NCBI GenBank assembly: GCA_016780695.1
Contig: JADHLK010000015.1
Location: 1-16,615 of the forward strand
Reading direction: 5' to 3'
DNA length: 16,615 nucleotides
From: Alphaproteobacteria bacterium
Lineage (GTDB): Bacteria > Pseudomonadota > Alphaproteobacteria > Puniceispirillales > Puniceispirillaceae
The position numbers and the translations under genes were made by a program. Shown here one piece after another: positions 13,299-16,615 of the stretch (positions are counted from its first letter, which is position 1; every line of letters starts with the position of its first letter). Below the pieces are notes generated by a model. The model worked only from the letters and a program-made list of their open reading frames with translations. It ran no database searches and was not told the DNA's origin.

Positions 13299-13838
13299 AT
13301 GAGCCCGCAAAAACAGCAAAAAGGCCCGCGAATCACATTAGAAACAGCAACCGATCTGTCTGCCAATGATCTGTCTGAATTATGTGATGCGACCGAAGAG
13401 GCGATAGAGGCTGGCGGCGGCTTTGGCTGGCTGGCCCCGCCGCCCCGCAATGTGCTGGAAGATTATTGGCGCGGCGTGCTGCTGATCCCGGAACGCAGCC
13501 TGATTATCGGCAAGCTGGATATGGTGATTGCCGGGTCTTGCCAGATTATCCGCCCGCATCGCAGCAATGAGGCACAGGGGCTATCGTGCCAGTTGACGAC
13601 CTTTTTTCTGGCACCTTGGGCACGCGGGCACGGGCTGGCGGCAAAGCTGGTTGCTGAGGCTGAGGATTTTGCCCGTTCCGAAGGGTTCAAGGTGATTAAT
13701 CTGGATGTGCGCGCTTCGCAGGATCGTGCGATTCAGTCCTTTGAAGCGCGCGGCTTTCAGAAATTCGGCACACATCCCCATTATGCGCTGATTGATGGGG
13801 AGTTTGTGGCCGGCTATTATTTTACCAAATTGCTTTAG
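13299..13838 (+). CDS. GNAT family N-acetyltransferase within the his operon
   Basis: Predicted acetyl-CoA-dependent acyltransferase of unknown substrate. The 179-residue product has the GNAT acetyl-CoA motif in FFLAPWARGHGLAAKLVAEA (102-121; R109-G110-H111-G112), the following helix and strand KVINLDVRASQDRAIQSFEARGF (131-153) typical of the fold's second half, and a C-terminus with aromatic residues. Two conserved-looking stretches, GGGFGWLAPPP (39-49) and the region before the motif, may set the substrate. GGAGG lies inside the end of hisH, 9 nt before the ATG. Placement between hisH and hisA, with gaps of 3 and 11 bp, means co-transcription with histidine genes, but no known histidine step needs an acetyltransferase. 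A role in modification of a protein, polyamine or antibiotic is equally open. Confidence 0.85.
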   Translation: MSPQKQQKGPRITLETATDLSANDLSELCDATEEAIEAGGGFGWLAPPPRNVLEDYWRGVLLIPERSLIIGKLDMVIAGSCQIIRPHRSNEAQGLSCQLTTFFLAPWARGHGLAAKLVAEAEDFARSEGFKVINLDVRASQDRAIQSFEARGFQKFGTHPHYALIDGEFVAGYYFTKLL

Positions 13839-13849
13839 GGAAGCGCGTC

Positions 13850-14611
13850 ATGCAGATTTATCCAGCGATTGATTTGAAAGATGGTCAGGGGGTGCGCCTG
13901 AAATATGGCGATTTTGACCAGATGACGGTTTATGCTCCGGACCCGGCCGCCACGGCCGCCGAATTTGTAGCCATTGGCTGCAGCTGGATTCATGTGGTGG
14001 ATCTGGATGGCGCCTTGCAGGGCAAATCCGCCAATAATGAGGCGGTTGCCGAGATTGTCAAAACTGGTGCAAAAATTCAGCTGGGGGGCGGCCTACGCTC
14101 GCTGCAGGCGATAGAGGATTGGCTGTCTGGTGGGGTTGAGCGGGTTATTCTGGGCACCGCCGCCTTGAAAGATCCAGAGCTGGTCAGAGAGGCGGCGCGC
14201 GGCTTTCCCGGCCGGATCGCGGTCGGGGCCGATGCGCGTGGCGGCATGATCGCCGCCGAAGGCTGGCTGGAAGAATCCACCGTGCCGGTTCTGGAACTGG
14301 CCCGCCGCTTTGAGGATTGCGGGGTGGCCGCCCTGATTTTCACAGATATTTCCCGCGATGGCGCGCTGACCGGTGTCAATGCTGAGGCGAGCGCGGCGCT
14401 GGCCGAGCAGCTGGATATTCCGGTGATCGCCTCTGGCGGGGTGGCCAGCCTGGCCGATATTGAAGCCTGTGCCGCGCTGGCCCATAAGGGGCTGGACGGG
14501 GTGATAACCGGCCGGGCGATTTATGACGGGCGGCTGGATCTGGCCCGCGCCCTGCAAGTGGCTGGACAAGTGGCCGGGCAAGAGACCGGGCAAAAGACTG
14601 GGTCTGTGTAA
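13850..14611 (+). CDS. hisA: ProFAR isomerase HisA
   Basis: Amadori isomerisation of ProFAR to PRFAR, a (beta/alpha)8 barrel enzyme. The 253-residue product shows YPAIDLKDGQGVRL (4-17; D8), HVVDLDGA (48-55), LGGGLRS (78-84), VGADARGG (125-132; D128) and FTDISRDGALTGVN (164-177). Two phosphate-binding half-barrel motifs (GGGLRS, ASGGVAS) are intact. The last 18 residues are an unusual tail from a 12-bp repeat (VAGQ, VAGQ, ETGQ, KTG), beyond the usual end of the fold. AGGGAAG lies before the ATG. Its stop overlaps hisF by one base (TAATG). Confidence 0.96.
   Translation: MQIYPAIDLKDGQGVRLKYGDFDQMTVYAPDPAATAAEFVAIGCSWIHVVDLDGALQGKSANNEAVAEIVKTGAKIQLGGGLRSLQAIEDWLSGGVERVILGTAALKDPELVREAARGFPGRIAVGADARGGMIAAEGWLEESTVPVLELARRFEDCGVAALIFTDISRDGALTGVNAEASAALAEQLDIPVIASGGVASLADIEACAALAHKGLDGVITGRAIYDGRLDLARALQVAGQVAGQETGQKTGSV
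14555..14602 (+). repeat. four 12-bp tandem repeats at the hisA 3' end
   Basis: Contiguous units CAAGTGGCTGGA (14555-14566), CAAGTGGCCGGG (14567-14578), CAAGAGACCGGG (14579-14590) and CAAAAGACTGGG (14591-14602). They stay in frame, each giving four residues (QVAG, QVAG, QETG, QKTG), and end just before the hisA stop. Divergence rises along the array, suggesting successive duplication and drift. Confidence 0.9.
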
Positions 14612-15375
14612 TGCTCTGCGCGCGTGTTATCCCCTGTCTGGATGTGCATGCCGGCCGAGTGGTCAAAGGGGTGAATTTCGTTGATCTGGTCGATGCCGGC
14701 GATCCGGTTGAACAGGCCCGGCTCTATGATGCGGCAGGTGCAGATGAGCTGTGCTTTCTGGATATTACCGCCAGCCATGAAGGGCGCGAATCCATCTATG
14801 ATGTGATCGCCCGCACGGCTGAGCAATGTTTCATGCCGTTAACGGTTGGCGGCGGTGTCCGCGCGGTTGAGGATTTTCGGCGTATGTTGCTGGTTGGGGC
14901 GGATAAGGTATCGGTCAATTCCGCTGCCGTGGCGGACCCGGATTTGCTGGCCCGCGCGGCTGATCGGTTTGGCAGCCAATGTGTGGTGCTGGCGATAGAT
15001 GCACGGCGCAATGACGCTGGCTGGTTTGAGGTTTTCACCCATGGCGGGCGGCGGCCGACTGGAATGGATGCGGTTGTCTGGGCTGAGCGGGCGGCGGCGC
15101 TGGGAGCTGGCGAGATATTGCTGACCTCAATGGATGGCGATGGCACTAAGGACGGGTTTGATCTGGCACTGACCCGGGCAGTGGCCGATGCGGTGCCGAT
15201 TCCGGTGATCGCCTCTGGCGGGGCTGGCAAGCCGGAAGATTTCGCCGCGGCTGTTACAAAGGGTCATGCCTCTGCTGTGCTGGCCGCTTCGGTTTTCCAT
15301 TTTGGCCAATTCACCATTGATCAGGCAAAAAAAGCCATGCAGGATGCCGGTGTGCCGGTGCGGCGGCTTGGCTGA
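14611..15375 (+). CDS. hisF: imidazole glycerol phosphate synthase cyclase subunit HisF
   Basis: Cyclase half of IGP synthase; uses HisH ammonia to turn PRFAR into IGP and AICAR. The 254-residue barrel has RVIPCLDVHAGRVVKG (5-20; catalytic D11), FLDITASHEGR (49-59), LTVGGGVR (77-84), KVSVNSAA (99-106), VLAIDARR (126-133; catalytic D130) and LLTSMDGDGTKDGF. Its start overlaps the hisA stop by one base, so the two homologous barrels are translationally coupled. hisE follows after 16 bp. Confidence 0.97.
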   Translation: MLCARVIPCLDVHAGRVVKGVNFVDLVDAGDPVEQARLYDAAGADELCFLDITASHEGRESIYDVIARTAEQCFMPLTVGGGVRAVEDFRRMLLVGADKVSVNSAAVADPDLLARAADRFGSQCVVLAIDARRNDAGWFEVFTHGGRRPTGMDAVVWAERAAALGAGEILLTSMDGDGTKDGFDLALTRAVADAVPIPVIASGGAGKPEDFAAAVTKGHASAVLAASVFHFGQFTIDQAKKAMQDAGVPVRRLG

Positions 15376-15391
15376 ACGGGGAGAGACAGGA

Positions 15392-15715
15392 ATGAGCACC
15401 CATATTCTGGATCAGCTCTGGCAAATCATTGAAGCGCGTAAAAATGCTGACCCGCAGGAAAGCTATTCGGCTGCGCTGCTGGCGGCGGCCCCGGAAAAGC
15501 CGGCGCGCAAGCTGGCTGAGGAAACAACCGAGACCATCATTGAGGCGCTGAAAGGCGACAAGGCGGGCATCAGCCGCGAATCAGCCGACCTGCTCTATCA
15601 TTTGCTGATCCTCTGGGCTGCTGCCGGGGTGACCCCGCAACAGGTCTGGGCCGAGCTTGCCAAGCGTATGGGCCAATCCGGCCATGCTGAAAAAGCCGCC
15701 CGCAAACCGCGCTAG
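15392..15715 (+). CDS. hisE: phosphoribosyl-ATP pyrophosphohydrolase HisE
   Basis: Second step of histidine synthesis: PR-ATP to PR-AMP. The 107-residue product is the stand-alone HisE form (all-alpha MazG-like fold), not fused to HisI. Motifs: SYSAALLAAAPEKPARKLAEE with the metal-binding EE pair, then ESADLLYHLLILW with ExxD/H. ATG at 15392 was chosen, with GGGGAGA and AGG just upstream; the open frame extends much further back inside hisF and that part was rejected. Last his gene of the cluster; hisG, hisD, hisC, hisI are not in the window. Confidence 0.95.
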   Translation: MSTHILDQLWQIIEARKNADPQESYSAALLAAAPEKPARKLAEETTETIIEALKGDKAGISRESADLLYHLLILWAAAGVTPQQVWAELAKRMGQSGHAEKAARKPR

Positions 15716-15736
15716 ACTGACAGGAGACAGGGAGCC

Positions 15737-16105
15737 ATGTCCGTAAAAACCTATGATGAGGATAATATTTTTGCCCGTATCCTGCGTGGGGAAATTCCCT
15801 GTGACAAGCTGGATGAATGTGAGCATACGCTCTGCTTTCGCGATATTAACCCGCAAGCTCCGGTGCATCTGCTGGTAATCCCGAAAGGCGCTTTTGTGGA
15901 TTGGGATGATTTTGCTGCCCATGCCAGCGCAACCGAACAGGCTGCCTTTGTGCGGGCGGTTGGCCGGGCTGCCAAGCTGGCCGGGGTGGATGCCAGCGGC
16001 TGGCGGCTTTTGTCCAATATCGGGGCGCATGGCCATCAGGAAGTCCCGCATCTGCATGTGCATATTCTGGGCGGGGAGCCTATCGGCCCGCTGCGCGCCC
16101 GCTGA
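15737..16105 (+). CDS. hinT: HIT-family nucleotide-binding hydrolase (HinT-like)
   Basis: HIT proteins hydrolyse nucleoside phosphoramidates and aminoacyl-AMP-like compounds. The 122-residue product has DENIFARILRGEIPC-type N-terminus (residues 8-22), VIPKGAFVDW (47-56), and the histidine triad HLHVHIL (105-111; H105, H107, H109) near the C-terminus. GGGAG lies 4 nt before the ATG. It follows hisE by 21 bp and may be the last gene of the his operon; HIT genes are often found beside hisE in Alphaproteobacteria. Confidence 0.94.
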   Translation: MSVKTYDEDNIFARILRGEIPCDKLDECEHTLCFRDINPQAPVHLLVIPKGAFVDWDDFAAHASATEQAAFVRAVGRAAKLAGVDASGWRLLSNIGAHGHQEVPHLHVHILGGEPIGPLRAR

Positions 16106-16121
16106 GCAGGCAACTGCCCGA

Positions 16122-16212
16122 TAAAAAAATCACTGGTAAAAAATTGGCCAGCGAAAATACCCCGGAGAAAATAACCCACAAAAAACACCCACAGAAAATA
16201 TCAGAGAAAAAA
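16122..16212 (+). repeat. seven A-tracts at about 14-bp spacing in the gap before comM
   Basis: The 195-bp gap between hinT and comM has no gene. From 16123 to 16212 runs of 4-7 A recur with centres near 16126, 16140, 16155, 16169, 16182, 16196 and 16209, separated by short C/G segments, several with CCC (ACCCC, ACCCAC, ACCCAC). After them lie a CAGAG/CTCTG hairpin (16202-16218, no T-run) and an inverted repeat GGTCA-N7-TGACC (16258-16274), about 26 bp before the comM start. The inverted repeat may be an operator; the array's role is unknown. Confidence 0.55.
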
Positions 16213-16300
16213 CCTCTGGTCTGGCTGTCCCTTATCCGCTATGTGACAAGAATGGCAGGTCATAAGTCTTGACCAAATTCACAACCGGAAACTGATTTTT

Positions 16301-16615
16301 ATGCAGGCCAATCTTCACACGGTTGCCTTTCGTGGCATTGAGACCCTTTCTGTATCAGTTCAGGTGCATATGGCCTCCGGCCTTCCCTCCATGCAGATTG
16401 TCGGGCTGACTGACAAGGCGGTGACGGAATCGCGTGAACGGGTGCGGGCTGCCCTGTCCTCTATGGGGCTGGCCCCGCCGCCCAAGCGGATCGCGGTCAA
16501 TCTCTCACCAGCAGATGTGGCCAAGGAGGGCGCGCATTTTGACCTGCCTATTGCGTTGGCCATTTTGGTCGCGATGGGAGCTTTGCCCACTGATCTGACA
16601 GAAGATGCGTTGGTG
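16301..16615 (+). CDS. comM: ComM/YifB family Mg-chelatase-like AAA+ ATPase, N-terminal part
   Basis: ComM is a branch-migration helicase that promotes integration of incoming DNA during natural transformation in species where this has been tested; the family is far more widespread than competence. Only 105 codons are present; the ATPase core lies beyond the right edge. Seen: an N-terminal Lon-like (subdomain ChlI) region with VAFRGIETLSVSVQVHMASGLP (8-29), MQIVGLTDKAVTESRERVRAAL (31-52) and KRIAVNLSPADVAKEGAHFDLPIALA (62-87), all highly typical. The ATG follows a T-run with only a weak GGAAA upstream. Identity is secure, function in this organism is not. Confidence 0.93.
   Translation, partial: MQANLHTVAFRGIETLSVSVQVHMASGLPSMQIVGLTDKAVTESRERVRAALSSMGLAPPPKRIAVNLSPADVAKEGAHFDLPIALAILVAMGALPTDLTEDALV

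Noticed and set aside
12531..13319. 262-residue minus-strand frame opposite hisB/hisH
   Set aside because: Antisense shadow of hisH with its full catalytic triad on the plus strand.
16202..16218. Intrinsic terminator after hinT (CAGAG/CTCTG)
   Set aside because: Short 5-bp stem with A-rich loop and no following T-run on the plus strand.
1..16615. CRISPR array, tRNA or rRNA genes, insertion sequence or prophage
   Set aside because: No regularly spaced identical repeats of CRISPR size, no cloverleaf or rRNA signature, no transposase or terminal inverted repeats; nearly all length is accounted for by conserved housekeeping genes.

Overview
The window is a stretch of alphaproteobacterial chromosome that very probably contains the replication origin. 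The evidence is the gene order. mnmG, mnmE, rho, hemJ and hemE run leftward. Then comes an AT-rich gap, and after it a pyruvate,phosphate-dikinase regulator, maf, coaE and dnaQ run rightward. This matches the order known around the Caulobacter origin (between hemE and the DUF299 gene) and conserved in Rickettsia. HemJ, a TimA/Tim44-like protein, FxsA and the Smr/XRE pair also fit Alphaproteobacteria. The genus cannot be named from the sequence; a free-living, possibly marine, lineage is only a guess.

Left arm (1-5537, minus strand): mnmG (5' part only) and mnmE, the two subunits of the tRNA wobble-uridine modification enzyme; rho; and the haem genes hemE-hemJ, joined by a one-base stop/start overlap. 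An O6-alkylguanine-DNA methyltransferase gene (2146-2691) sits in the opposite orientation between mnmE and rho.

Origin gap (5538-5901): an A/T-only stretch of about 40 bp lies beside hemE, followed by a cluster of DnaA-box-like nonamers. One is a perfect TTATGCACA on the minus strand with a second, weaker box abutting it. The gap ends in five 12-14 bp pyrimidine-rich repeats (TTTTCCCCACAG type) just before the next gene.

Right arm (5902-11869): the PPDK regulator, maf, coaE and dnaQ are tightly packed and mostly overlapping. A convergent pair, secB and fxsA, follows on the minus strand. Then come timA, smr and an XRE-type regulator, again overlapping. Two genes often found in this neighbourhood, aroE (between maf and coaE) and mltA (between timA and smr), are absent and the junctions are seamless.

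Histidine operon (12029-15715): hisB, hisH, a GNAT acetyltransferase, hisA, hisF and hisE, followed by a HIT-family hydrolase gene. Together the his products cover the middle of the pathway: HisE acts early, HisA isomerises ProFAR, HisF/HisH form the IGP synthase, and HisB dehydrates IGP. A repeat-rich gap of about 195 bp leads to the 5' end of comM, cut by the window edge.

No rRNA, tRNA, CRISPR array, insertion sequence or prophage was seen. Short tandem duplications (12-22 bp) recur at gene ends and in the intergenic gaps and are the most unusual sequence feature besides the origin.
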